Shown here: in pieces, positions 27,106-35,565 of the stretch
Layout: each line of letters starts with the position of its first letter
Position numbering within the stretch: position 1 is the first letter of the stretch
From: Vagococcus humatus
GTDB lineage: Bacteria > Bacillota > Bacilli > Lactobacillales > Vagococcaceae
NCBI RefSeq assembly: GCF_003950325.1
Contig: NZ_PXZH01000002.1
Location: forward strand, 248,001 to 312,000
Direction: 5' to 3'
Length of the DNA stretch: 64,000 nucleotides
Translations under genes and position numbers: made by a program
The notes under the pieces: generated by a model
The model's input: only the letters and a program-made list of their open reading frames with translations
What the model was told of the DNA's origin: nothing
Databases searched by the model: none

Positions 27106-27870
27106 TTAATAAATTAATTGGATATTTTTTTCAGTTAAAAAAGTGGACCAGTTAGCATTATCTGGTTTTTTATCTGTAATAATTGTATGGATTAAAGAAA
27201 AATCAGTAATTAGGTGAATTGTTCTAAAATCAAATTTTGTATGATCTACGACTAAGAAATTTTGTTGAGATTGTTTAAGAAATTGCCTACGTACGAGAGA
27301 TTCAGCTTCATTATTGTCTGTTGGACCAATATTTAATGAAAGGCCTGAACTACTAATAAAAGATTTATCAATTAAGTATCGAGCAATGTCTGATTGAGAA
27401 TTCATACCAACAAAAGAGTGAGAAACAGAGCGAAAATTACCACCAATTCCTATTAAGTTGATAGAATGATGATTTTTTAATACGTTAAAAATATCAATAG
27501 AATTCGAAATAACTGTAATTTTTAATTCAGTTTTTTTCAATTCCGTGGCAATAGATAAACAAGTAGTGGAACTATCTAAAGCAATGGCGTCTCCATCTTC
27601 AATAAACTTTAAACAATGTTTGGCCATCAAGCTTTTTTCTTCTTGGTACATGGTCTCTCTAAGAAGAACAGGTACTTCTTTATCAAGAGTATTAGGCTTG
27701 AAAGCACCGCCACGAACACGTTTTAATTTTTTTTGTTGCTCTAAAGTATCTAAATCTTTTCGAACAGTTTCCTCTGTGACATTCAGCAATTGACTCAAAT
27801 CTGTTACTTTGACACTACCTGTTTCATCTAATAACTCTAAAATAGTTTGTAGACGATCATATTTAATCAA
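27106..27870 (-). CDS. DeoR-family transcriptional regulator
   Basis: A 254-residue repressor-type protein. The winged HTH is at residues 1-60 (GSVKVTDLSQLLNVTEETVRK...LKRVRGGA). The C-terminal sugar-phosphate sensor domain has DSSTTCLSIA, VISNSIDIF and LIGIGGNFR. The TTG at 27870 is preferred to the TTG at 27888 because GTAGGTGAT lies 7-8 bases before it and the product then starts MIKYDRLQ. DeoR proteins usually respond to a phosphorylated sugar; 5-methylthioribose 1-phosphate, the ribulose form or DHAP are natural candidates here. It probably controls both the ADH gene and the divergent operon. Confidence 0.88.
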   Translation of the reverse strand: MIKYDRLQTILELLDETGSVKVTDLSQLLNVTEETVRKDLDTLEQQKKLKRVRGGAFKPNTLDKEVPVLLRETMYQEEKSLMAKHCLKFIEDGDAIALDSSTTCLSIATELKKTELKITVISNSIDIFNVLKNHHSINLIGIGGNFRSVSHSFVGMNSQSDIARYLIDKSFISSSGLSLNIGPTDNNEAESLVRRQFLKQSQQNFLVVDHTKFDFRTIHLITDFSLIHTIITDKKPDNANWSTFLTEKNIQLIY

Positions 27871-28047
27871 AATATCACCTACTTTCAATATTTATAATTC
27901 ATTTTAAAGTGTAACATAAAAAATAAAAAAGTAAATAATAATAAAGATTTCCAAATAAAATAAAAAGAATATCACAGAATATAAAAGAAAAAAAGTTTGT
28001 TTAAATCGTTTATTTTTTTGTTTTTCTTTATTTTTCTTTTAAAAGTC
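27871..28047. other. AT-rich divergent control region
   Basis: Together with the promoter to its right this makes a 321-base gap between the DeoR gene and the permease gene. It is very AT-rich, with A- and T-tracts but no supportable gene or structured RNA. A promoter for the DeoR gene must lie here; none stands out. Confidence 0.4.
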
Positions 28048-28076
28048 TTGATTTTTTTGGAAAATACGATTATGAT
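28048..28076 (+). promoter_or_regulatory. Sigma-A promoter of the permease-kinase-isomerase-aldolase operon
   Basis: TTGATT, a 17-base spacer and TATGAT (5 of 6 matches). Transcription would start near 28083, at the edge of the palindrome at 28084. Confidence 0.7.
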
Positions 28077-28083
28077 GGTTTTG

Positions 28084-28099
28084 TTGGAAGCGCGTTCAA
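28084..28099. promoter_or_regulatory. Putative DeoR-family operator at the operon start site
   Basis: TTGGAAGCGCGTTCAA is an imperfect palindrome that would cover the first transcribed bases. It matches the site before the ADH gene in TTGGAA-CGC-TTCAATA. Confidence 0.55.
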
Positions 28100-28191
28100 T
28101 ATGATTTAGGGGAAAGGATGAGTAAAAAATAAATATAGGCATTATTATTTTTTAAAAGTATATATGACAAAGTAGAGAAAGAGGAAACGAG

Positions 28192-29565
28192 ATGAAGGAA
28201 ATAAATAAGAATACTTCAGAAAAAAAAGGACACTTTATAGGAATGGTCCCACTGTTAATTTTTTTAGTTTTATACATGTTAACAGGTTTAACGTCAGGTA
28301 GTTTTGAAAATATGCCACTTATGGTTGGTATTTTAATTGCTTCAGGAATTGCGTTAATGATGAACAACAAAGATAATCCTACTACTTTTGAAGAGCGGGT
28401 GACTATCTTTTGTAAAGGTGGGGGCGATCATACACTGATGTTAATGGTTATTATCTTTATTTTAGCAGGGGCTTTTTATGGAGTAGCTAATGGTATGAAG
28501 GCAGTTGACTCTATGACAAATTTAGGTCTCAGTATTTTGCCTTCTAATTTAATTTTACCAGGTTTATTCATCATTGGTTGTATTTTGAGCTTCTCCATGG
28601 GAACTTCTATGGGAACAGTTGCTGCATTAGCACCGATTGCTATTGATATTGCCAATAAAACTGGAACTAATTTACCGCTTGTTTGTGGTATTGTAGTTGG
28701 AGGAGCAATGTTTGGAGATAACTTATCATTTATTTCTGATACAACCATTGCAGCAACACGAACACAAGAAGTAGCAATGAAAGATAAGTTTAAAGCAAAT
28801 ATTTTAATGGTTTTACCAGCCTTGGTGATAAATTTAGTAGCGCTAGCTATGCAACCTATCGATAATGTTTCCTTAACTGGAGTTCATAACTATAATTTAG
28901 TAAATATAATTCCTTATTTATTAGTAATTGTGTTGTCTTTGATAGGTGTTCAGGTTCTAAATGTGATGATAGCTGGTATTTTTGCTGGAATGATTATAGG
29001 ATTAATTCATGGTGATTTTGATCTAATTGGTTTTATGTCCATTGCTCATGAAGGTATGAAGAGTATGGAAGATATGGCTATTATTGCTATTTTAGTAGGT
29101 GGCTTAGTCGCATTAATGAATTATTTAGGTGGAATAGATTGGTTATTGCAAAAGTTAACAAAAAGTACCAAAAGTGCAAGAGGTGGAGAGCTATCAATTG
29201 CAGCTTTAGTAAGTTTGATGGATATCGCAACTACCAATAACACAATTTCTATTATTGCTGCTGGACCTTTAGCTCGTGATATATCAGATAAATTTGGAAT
29301 TTCACGTTCTAGAACAGCTAGTTTGCTTGATATTTTCTCAGCCGCATTTAATGGTTTATTACCTTATGCGGGACAATTATTAGTAATGGGAGGTATGGCA
29401 GGCGTTTCTCCAGTAAGCATCATGCCGTATAATTGGTATTCCATTTTAATGATTATTATAGGTTTAATCTCTATTGCTATTGGTTTCCCTAAAGGAAAAA
29501 TTTCTGATCATAAAAAATTAACAAATATAGTGAAACAAACTGATATTATAGAAGGAGATTTATAA
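28192..29565 (+). CDS. NhaC-family antiporter-like permease
   Basis: A 457-residue polytopic membrane protein (about 11 helices). GAMFGDNLSFISDTTIAATR is the NhaC signature (GD-x-SxxSDT), and a later MDIATTNNTISI repeats the discontinuous-helix pattern of the ion transporter superfamily. NhaC proteins exchange Na+ for H+, and some relatives carry organic substrates. As first gene of an operon with sugar-salvage enzymes it more likely imports a pentose derivative or exports a product. That is an inference. SD AGAGGAAA. Confidence 0.8.
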   Translation: MKEINKNTSEKKGHFIGMVPLLIFLVLYMLTGLTSGSFENMPLMVGILIASGIALMMNNKDNPTTFEERVTIFCKGGGDHTLMLMVIIFILAGAFYGVANGMKAVDSMTNLGLSILPSNLILPGLFIIGCILSFSMGTSMGTVAALAPIAIDIANKTGTNLPLVCGIVVGGAMFGDNLSFISDTTIAATRTQEVAMKDKFKANILMVLPALVINLVALAMQPIDNVSLTGVHNYNLVNIIPYLLVIVLSLIGVQVLNVMIAGIFAGMIIGLIHGDFDLIGFMSIAHEGMKSMEDMAIIAILVGGLVALMNYLGGIDWLLQKLTKSTKSARGGELSIAALVSLMDIATTNNTISIIAAGPLARDISDKFGISRSRTASLLDIFSAAFNGLLPYAGQLLVMGGMAGVSPVSIMPYNWYSILMIIIGLISIAIGFPKGKISDHKKLTNIVKQTDIIEGDL

Positions 29566-29566
29566 C

Positions 29567-30769
29567 ATGAAAAAATTCGACCAACATTTTTTAATGAGCC
29601 ATGAAGATATAAAGGAGTATGTGACTGATTATTTAAAGTTGTTCTCTAGTCAAGAATCTTTAGAGGTTTATGAAATTGGAGATGGGAACATTAATTATGT
29701 GTTTAAAGTAATAGACACCACTACACAAAAGAGTGTGGTAGTGAAACAAGCAGATGTTTTATTACGGTCTTCAGGTCGTCCTTTAGATATTTCTCGTAAC
29801 AAAATTGAAGCAGATATTTTAAATATTCAGTATCAGTTAGTACCAGAATTCATTCCTGAAATTTTCTATTATGATGAAAAAATGGCAGCTTTAACTATGG
29901 AAGATATTTCTGATTTTAAAAATTTACGTTACGAATTGATGGCAGGAAAAATATTTCCACATTTTGCAGAAGAAATAAGTACTTTTTTAGTGGAAACATT
30001 GTTATCTACAACTGATTTATGCTGGGAGCGACATGAGAAAAAACAATTAGTCAAAAATTTTACTAATATTGATATGTGTGATATTAGTGAGGACTTAGTT
30101 TTTACTGAACCTTACAATAACTATAAAAATCAAAATGTTATTTTAGAAGAAAATCAAAACTTTGTTGAGGAGCATATTTATCGTAATGAAGCCCTTATTT
30201 CACAGGTTGCTGATCTGCGAAATAATTATATGAATAATGCTCAGGCTCTTGTTCACGGAGATTTGCACTCTGGTTCTATTTTTGTTAATCAGGAAGGAAT
30301 GAAAGTTATTGATCCTGAATTTGCATTTTATGGACCAATGGGTTATGACATAGGAAATGTGATAGGTAACCTGTTCTTCCCTTTAGCTAAAGCAATGTTT
30401 TATCAGGAAGAAGACTCATTTGTTGAATGGTTGACAGAAACTATTAGTAATATTTATGATCAAGTGACTGTTAAGCTTAAAAAAGGGTTAGAAGAAAAAG
30501 TAAGCTGTTCTTTATATCAAAGTGAGGAGTTTCAAACTCGCTATGTCAAAGAAGTTATGGCAGACACGTTAGGTTACGCTGGAACAGAAATAATTAGACG
30601 AGTGATTGGGGATTCTAAAGTCAAAGAAGTTTCTGAAGCCCCTTTAGGAGAAGCTCGTGTTAAAATGGAAAGAGCCTTGTTAAAATTAGGAATAGAATGT
30701 ATTTTAAATCGATATGATATAACAGATGGCAAAGAATTAATTAGTCGGTTTACTTTGATTTGTGGATAG
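29567..30769 (+). CDS. mtnK: 5-methylthioribose (5-deoxyribose) kinase, MtnK-like
   Basis: A 400-residue aminoglycoside-phosphotransferase-fold sugar kinase. GDGNINYVFKV is the nucleotide loop, VVVKQADVLLRSSGRP holds the conserved Lys, and VHGDLHSGSIFV with VIDPEFAFYGPMGYDIGN carries the catalytic and metal-binding Asp residues. The length and all motifs match MtnK, which forms 5-methylthioribose 1-phosphate; homologues (DrdK) phosphorylate 5-deoxyribose. AAGGAG precedes the ATG, one base after the permease stop. No other universal methionine salvage genes (mtnB, C, D, W) are nearby, which favours the DHAP shunt. Confidence 0.9.
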   Translation: MKKFDQHFLMSHEDIKEYVTDYLKLFSSQESLEVYEIGDGNINYVFKVIDTTTQKSVVVKQADVLLRSSGRPLDISRNKIEADILNIQYQLVPEFIPEIFYYDEKMAALTMEDISDFKNLRYELMAGKIFPHFAEEISTFLVETLLSTTDLCWERHEKKQLVKNFTNIDMCDISEDLVFTEPYNNYKNQNVILEENQNFVEEHIYRNEALISQVADLRNNYMNNAQALVHGDLHSGSIFVNQEGMKVIDPEFAFYGPMGYDIGNVIGNLFFPLAKAMFYQEEDSFVEWLTETISNIYDQVTVKLKKGLEEKVSCSLYQSEEFQTRYVKEVMADTLGYAGTEIIRRVIGDSKVKEVSEAPLGEARVKMERALLKLGIECILNRYDITDGKELISRFTLICG

Positions 30770-30782
30770 TGGAGGAAATGAA

Positions 30783-31835
30783 ATGAAAAGAGCAGATTAT
30801 GATTTACCGTTTTTATTAACTTATGAAAATGTTGCTTGGTATGATAATGGAAAAGTCCGAATTTTAGATCGCCGAGTTTATCCAACAGAAATAAGCTTTG
30901 TAGAATGTACGTCTCATAAAGAAGTGGCACAAGCTATAACAGACATGGTCACTCAAAGTGCAGGACCTTATACAGCGGCAGGTATGGGGATGGCTTTAGC
31001 AGCTTACGAAGTGAAAGGAAAACCAGAACAAGAACAACTGGCTTTTTTGAAAACAGCTGCTGAAACAATCGCCTATGCTAGACCAACTACTGCTAATCGA
31101 ATGGGAAAAATTACACAACAGTGTTTAAAAGTAGGTCAAGAAGCTTTAGCTATGGGAAAAGATCCAATTGAAGCAATTTTTCTAAGTACTGTAGAATCTT
31201 TAAATAGACGATATACTATTATGGATAAAGTAGGCCAACATTTATTATCTGTAGCACCTAAAAAAGGAAAAGTGTTAACCCAATGTTTTGGGGAAACCAT
31301 TATTGGAACATTTTTTAGAGCAGCGAAAGCCAATAATTATGATTTACAAGTATATTGTGCTGAAACTAGACCTTATTTACAAGGAGCTAGATTGACTTCT
31401 AGTTGTGTAGCAGAACTTGGTTTTGATACAACTGTTATAACAGATAACATGGTAGCTTATGTGATGGAAACAAAAGGTATCGATTTATTTACCTCTGCTG
31501 CAGATAGTATTGCTAGAGATGGTCACATTGCTAATAAAATTGGTACCAATCAAATCGCTTTAATTGGTCAAAATTATCAAGTGCCTTATTTTGTGACAGG
31601 TATTCCAGATTCAGATAAATTTGGACGACAAGATATTATCATTGAAGAAAGAGATCCAAAACAAGTATTAGAGTATCGAGGGATTCCAAATACTTTACCA
31701 GAAGTAAAAGGAATTTATCCATCTTTTGATATCACTCCACCTTCAAGAATTAGCGGGATTGTAACAGATAAAGGTGTGTTCTCTCCTTATGATTTAGATA
31801 CTTATTTTTTAGAAGAACAAACTCGTTTTTATTAA
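30783..31835 (+). CDS. mtnA: Methylthioribose-1-phosphate (or 5-deoxyribose-1-phosphate) isomerase, MtnA-like
   Basis: A 350-residue aldose-ketose isomerase of the eIF2B-related family. The expected active-site residues are seen: Cys168 in LTQCFGETIIG and Asp221 in ITDNMVAYVM, with CAETRPYLQGARLT between. Canonical MtnA has a Asn-Ala-Gly pattern after the Cys, so this is a divergent branch that may match DrdI. The ATG at 30783 was chosen: GGAGG lies 7 bases before it, and a GTG at 30762 overlaps the kinase stop. It would turn the kinase product into the ribulose 1-phosphate form. Confidence 0.88.
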   Translation: MKRADYDLPFLLTYENVAWYDNGKVRILDRRVYPTEISFVECTSHKEVAQAITDMVTQSAGPYTAAGMGMALAAYEVKGKPEQEQLAFLKTAAETIAYARPTTANRMGKITQQCLKVGQEALAMGKDPIEAIFLSTVESLNRRYTIMDKVGQHLLSVAPKKGKVLTQCFGETIIGTFFRAAKANNYDLQVYCAETRPYLQGARLTSSCVAELGFDTTVITDNMVAYVMETKGIDLFTSAADSIARDGHIANKIGTNQIALIGQNYQVPYFVTGIPDSDKFGRQDIIIEERDPKQVLEYRGIPNTLPEVKGIYPSFDITPPSRISGIVTDKGVFSPYDLDTYFLEEQTRFY

Positions 31836-31913
31836 AAAATGGAAGAAAGTCAAGATGAAGACTTTGCCATATGTTATCTAGAAATAAATTAAGATAGTAA
31901 AGAGGAAACAAAA

Positions 31914-32573
31914 ATGAAATATATAAAAGAACGTAAAGAACTAGTTGAATATGGTAAAAAAATGTTAACAGAAGGGCTAACCACAGGTACAGGAGGTAAT
32001 CTAAGTATCTTTATACGAAAAGATCAAGTGATGCTTATTACACCAAGTGGCATTCCCTATCAAGAAACTCAACCGGAAGACATTGTGTTATTAGACTTAG
32101 AAGGCAAGGTTTTAGAAGGAGATAGAAAACCTTCAAGTGAATACGATATGCACCGTATTTTTTACCAAAAAACGCCCCATGTCAATGCTGTAGTCCATAC
32201 TCATTCTGAATATGCAACAGTTTTTGCTTGTTTACAAGAAGAGATTTTACCTCTTCATTATATAATCGGTTCTGTTGGAAATAAAATTCGTTGCTGTGAC
32301 TATAAAACTTTTGGCACATATGAGTTAGCGGAAGAAGTCTACCAAACTATTGGAGAAGATAAAGGTCTTTTATTAGGAAATCACGGAACCATTGCAGTAG
32401 ATGCAGATTTAGCTTCAGCTTTTTCTGTAGCAAAAGATATTGAGTTTATTGCGAAACTTTACTACCGAGCTCGCTGTATTGGTAATCCTGTTTTACTGAC
32501 ACCTGAAGATATGGATAAGGTAGTGGAAAAATTTGATACATATGGTCAATTAAGAACATATGGACAAGATTAA
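31914..32573 (+). CDS. Class II aldolase (FucA/AraD family), DHAP-shunt type
   Basis: A 219-residue zinc-dependent aldolase of the L-fuculose/L-ribulose phosphate family. The metal-site His95 and His97 lie in VVHTHSEYATVF and His157 in GNHGTIAV; the catalytic acid is Glu76 in SSEYDMH. TGTGGNLSIF binds the phosphate. In a cluster with MtnK- and MtnA-like enzymes such an aldolase splits 5-methylthioribulose 1-phosphate or 5-deoxyribulose 1-phosphate to DHAP and an aldehyde. MtnB dehydratase belongs to the same superfamily and is the main alternative, but no downstream mtn genes exist here. Last gene before a strong terminator. Confidence 0.85.
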   Translation: MKYIKERKELVEYGKKMLTEGLTTGTGGNLSIFIRKDQVMLITPSGIPYQETQPEDIVLLDLEGKVLEGDRKPSSEYDMHRIFYQKTPHVNAVVHTHSEYATVFACLQEEILPLHYIIGSVGNKIRCCDYKTFGTYELAEEVYQTIGEDKGLLLGNHGTIAVDADLASAFSVAKDIEFIAKLYYRARCIGNPVLLTPEDMDKVVEKFDTYGQLRTYGQD

Positions 32574-32611
32574 AAAAAGTTCCAGTTGTTTAAACAACTG
32601 GAGCTTTTTTT
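32572..32611. terminator. Bidirectional terminator
   Basis: AGTTCCAGTTG and CAACTGGAGCT (one G-U pair) with A-rich and T-rich flanks. Serves both the aldolase operon and the convergent endonuclease-like gene. Confidence 0.9.
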
Positions 32612-33677
32612 AAGGTAATAATTGAAATCTCATAACAACAGGATTGTGGTCTGAGTAGTTGAAATTTGTTTGTTTAACTGAAAGTTGATCCACTTGAATA
32701 TTATCTGAAATGATAAAGCCGTCTACTAAAGACACAAAGGTTTTTCCAGGTTGATAGGCTTCATTTAAATTTCTAACTGAGGGGATTTTTTTCTGTGCTA
32801 AATTTTGTGTCGCTAAGTTAAAATGTTGTGGTAAATCCTGTTTGGGAAAAGGTTTAGTCCAAGTTAAAGGCGTCTTTGACTTTCCAAAAATATCTGCGCT
32901 ATTCCCTAATACATCATGGTTATAATCACCACATACCAAAACGTAATTTCCTTGCTGATAGGCAGAGGCCATATAACGGAATAACGTTTTTAACTGAGCA
33001 GCTTGAACAGATTTATCTTTTGTAAAAGCGGATAAATGTACATTGATTAGCGACAAGGTTTTACCAGTTTGAACAGGAATATCACTAATAGTAAAGGCTC
33101 TATCTAAGTCAAAAAATTTATTAAAGCTAGTTTCAATTGGCAGTTGAACACGTTTTGCTTGTTGAATATTTCCTTTACTTAGCGTTAATAAACCTGATTT
33201 TGCACGACCGATTGGTTTTTTAAAAGGATAGAATAAATAGGGAGAGTCATAGTTTTGACCATAAGTATATGTAAAATCAGGTAATTTTTTTGTTACATAA
33301 TCAATTTGATTTTGATAATAAGAGCGGGTAGCTTCTTGATCGATTTCTTGTAAACAGGCAAAATCAAGCTTTAAATTTTTTAGAGTTGAGACAATTCCGT
33401 GTAAGTTAGTTAGCACATCTTCTTGGCTAAAAGCTACGGAATATTTCCCACCATCCATAAAAAAACTATACTCAGGGCTATATGAAGCATAGCCAATGTT
33501 GTAGGTAGCAATGCGGTAAGGAGTATTAGTTGTCAACTGAGTATGTTGCTGATTGTAGGGAGTTAACTTTAAATTAGGTTGCCGATAATAAGTTAAAGAA
33601 AGATAGGCTAAGTAAGCTAAAAGCAAGCCGATAAGAACTATTATGGTTCCAATACTTATATGAATTATTTTTTTCAC
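32610..33677 (-). CDS. Endonuclease/exonuclease/phosphatase-family protein, membrane-anchored
   Basis: A 355-residue protein with an N-terminal transmembrane helix (about residues 5-28) and an EEP-fold domain outside the membrane. Motifs include YNIGYAS (metal/phosphate), CLQEIDQE with the metal-binding Glu, SLINVHLSAF, VCGDYNHD and the terminal SDHNPVVM with the catalytic His. The fold serves nucleases and sphingomyelinase-like phosphodiesterases; the outward-facing form in Lactobacillales is uncharacterised. Monocistronic. Confidence 0.85.
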   Translation of the reverse strand: MKKIIHISIGTIIVLIGLLLAYLAYLSLTYYRQPNLKLTPYNQQHTQLTTNTPYRIATYNIGYASYSPEYSFFMDGGKYSVAFSQEDVLTNLHGIVSTLKNLKLDFACLQEIDQEATRSYYQNQIDYVTKKLPDFTYTYGQNYDSPYLFYPFKKPIGRAKSGLLTLSKGNIQQAKRVQLPIETSFNKFFDLDRAFTISDIPVQTGKTLSLINVHLSAFTKDKSVQAAQLKTLFRYMASAYQQGNYVLVCGDYNHDVLGNSADIFGKSKTPLTWTKPFPKQDLPQHFNLATQNLAQKKIPSVRNLNEAYQPGKTFVSLVDGFIISDNIQVDQLSVKQTNFNYSDHNPVVMRFQLLP

Positions 33678-33712
33678 AAAAACACCTCCAAATGTCTGGG
33701 TTTATTGTAACA

Positions 33713-33749
33713 AAAAAAGAAAGAAATAAGTTCTATTTCTTTCTTTTTT
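33713..33749 (-). terminator. Terminator after the Mga-like gene
   Basis: Sixteen-base arms (33713-33728 with 33734-33749), mostly A/G against T/C, around a five-base loop. On the minus strand the T-rich arm comes last. Confidence 0.7.
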
Positions 33750-33767
33750 AAGAAAATATGTGAAAAA

Positions 33768-35300
33768 TTATTCCTCATCAAGTTGGACTACACGGGATAA
33801 AAAAACTTTTTGATAAATAATAGTTGAAATTTCAGATAGCAACATGTTCCAATTTTGATAGTCATATTGGTTATCAAAATACAAATGTTCTTGGTGAGGG
33901 TGGGAGGTGACACCTTCAAAAGTATCTGAAATAATTAAGTCTGCATTTTCAGGATTTAGTGTAAACGTAATGGTATCTTTGTTAAAGGTATTGGTTAAAA
34001 ACTTTTGAATACTTCTACCGATATAAATGTTTTTACTCATTTGAATATGTACTTTAATAGAATTCGGAGATAGGTTTTGGTGATAGCAAAAGAATAAAAC
34101 ATGGGATAACATATTTAAAATATCTTCAGGAATTGTTTTAAGAAAGTTAGGTTCCACATTTTTTTTTATAAACAGATATAAGTTGTTTTCCACCTGTTTA
34201 AATTCGTCTACAAGTGCTTTAGGTCGATTAACATAAGTCATATCTGTGTGAAATTTAGAAAAATCAATATTAATATACTGAAAATAAATAAATAAAATAA
34301 GTAACAAATAGTATATTTCAATGTATCCTTCTTTTGAAAAATGAAATACCATGTAGTTTTCAAATTGATGAATAAACTGAGTAATTCGCTGACTTATTTC
34401 TAAATCAGCTTCTTGGTAATGATTAACTAATTGTTTTTTTCGGTCAAATGAGTCAATATCTGCTATCAGTAACTTGGTGAAGAAAACGAATAAGTCTGAT
34501 TCTTGTTTCTTTTCTTCTTCAGTTAAATCGGCAGTGATCTTAGGTAATCTAAAATTATCTGGGTTAAATAAGGCAATATCTTTTGCTAAGTCAGGTTCTA
34601 AATTTATTTTTATTTTGCGGTAGTTAATTCGGTACAGGGTAATTCCTTGTAGCATGCTAAGTTTAGTTGTTTGAGATAAAGATAATACTTTTCTGTCTGT
34701 TATCAAGGGACGAAGGTGATCAATCGTTAAATAATCATTAGGCATATGGGGACCAAAAGGATTTGTTTGTGTTGTTCGGTACATGGACCAATATAGAAAA
34801 TAAATAAATAGACGAACGCCTAATTCATCCCCTTCGATATTACTTGTGCGACTATTAAAGGTGATTTTGCCATTAAAGTTTTCTGTTAATTGTTGCATGA
34901 CAGCCATACTTTTATAAATAGCAGAGTTGCTTAAATTTAAATCGATAGAAAGTTTTTCCATTGAGGGATATTTTTTGGTTAAAATAGCATTTAACACTAA
35001 AACAGGGGTACTATTATTTAAATAGTAGCAGCGCATTTGGTCAATGACATAGCTGTCTATAAATAAGTCTTGCTTAGAAAATCGGTAACGTTTGTCTTGA
35101 AAAAAAATAATGGAGACTTGCGCATCAAATAGCTGACTTAAATCTTCATTCAATTCGTTGATATACCGAATAGTAGAACTTTTAGACAAATCATACATAG
35201 TCATCATTTCAATTAAGGAGTACCCTTGTTTTTTTTGTGTAAAGCCCTTTAATAGATCGAATTTAATCTTATCTTTATTGTTTAAAACAATTTGTTCCAA
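33768..35300 (-). CDS. Mga-type transcriptional regulator
   Basis: A 510-residue protein. An N-terminal HTH at about residues 25-60 (YSLIEMMTMYDLSKSSTIRY) and a second at about 108-150 (EKLSIDLNLSNSAIYKSM) are followed by a PRD-like middle and an EIIB-like C-terminus. This is the domain order of Mga and AtxA, virulence and carbohydrate-linked regulators of Gram-positive bacteria. The start is TTG at 35300 with GGAGGG six bases before. Divergent from the rbsR-like gene, 265 bases apart, so it could act on that locus. The target is unknown. Confidence 0.78.
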   Translation of the reverse strand: MEQIVLNNKDKIKFDLLKGFTQKKQGYSLIEMMTMYDLSKSSTIRYINELNEDLSQLFDAQVSIIFFQDKRYRFSKQDLFIDSYVIDQMRCYYLNNSTPVLVLNAILTKKYPSMEKLSIDLNLSNSAIYKSMAVMQQLTENFNGKITFNSRTSNIEGDELGVRLFIYFLYWSMYRTTQTNPFGPHMPNDYLTIDHLRPLITDRKVLSLSQTTKLSMLQGITLYRINYRKIKINLEPDLAKDIALFNPDNFRLPKITADLTEEEKKQESDLFVFFTKLLIADIDSFDRKKQLVNHYQEADLEISQRITQFIHQFENYMVFHFSKEGYIEIYYLLLILFIYFQYINIDFSKFHTDMTYVNRPKALVDEFKQVENNLYLFIKKNVEPNFLKTIPEDILNMLSHVLFFCYHQNLSPNSIKVHIQMSKNIYIGRSIQKFLTNTFNKDTITFTLNPENADLIISDTFEGVTSHPHQEHLYFDNQYDYQNWNMLLSEISTIIYQKVFLSRVVQLDEE

Positions 35301-35565
35301 GAGGATCCCTCCATTTTTTTATTACATTTAATACTACCTGTTTTTAAAAAACTTGCAAGAAATATGTGATTAAATTAATGTAAAGGAATGGTGAGAGTTT
35401 ATCGGTTTAAAAAGAAGATTGGCGGTCTATTGTTGGAGAAATATTTTTATTTTTTTGTGTAATGTACATAAAAAAATAAATTAAATCGCTTATGCTAATT
35501 ATTTTTGTTATGATAGTAAGGAGTTTAGGTAAAAGTCAAGATTATGTTAGAGAAGAGTGAAGACA

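Noticed and set aside
30762-30782. GTG start of the MtnA-like gene overlapping the kinase stop
   Set aside because: The GGAGG site falls inside this extension and is well placed only for the ATG at 30783.
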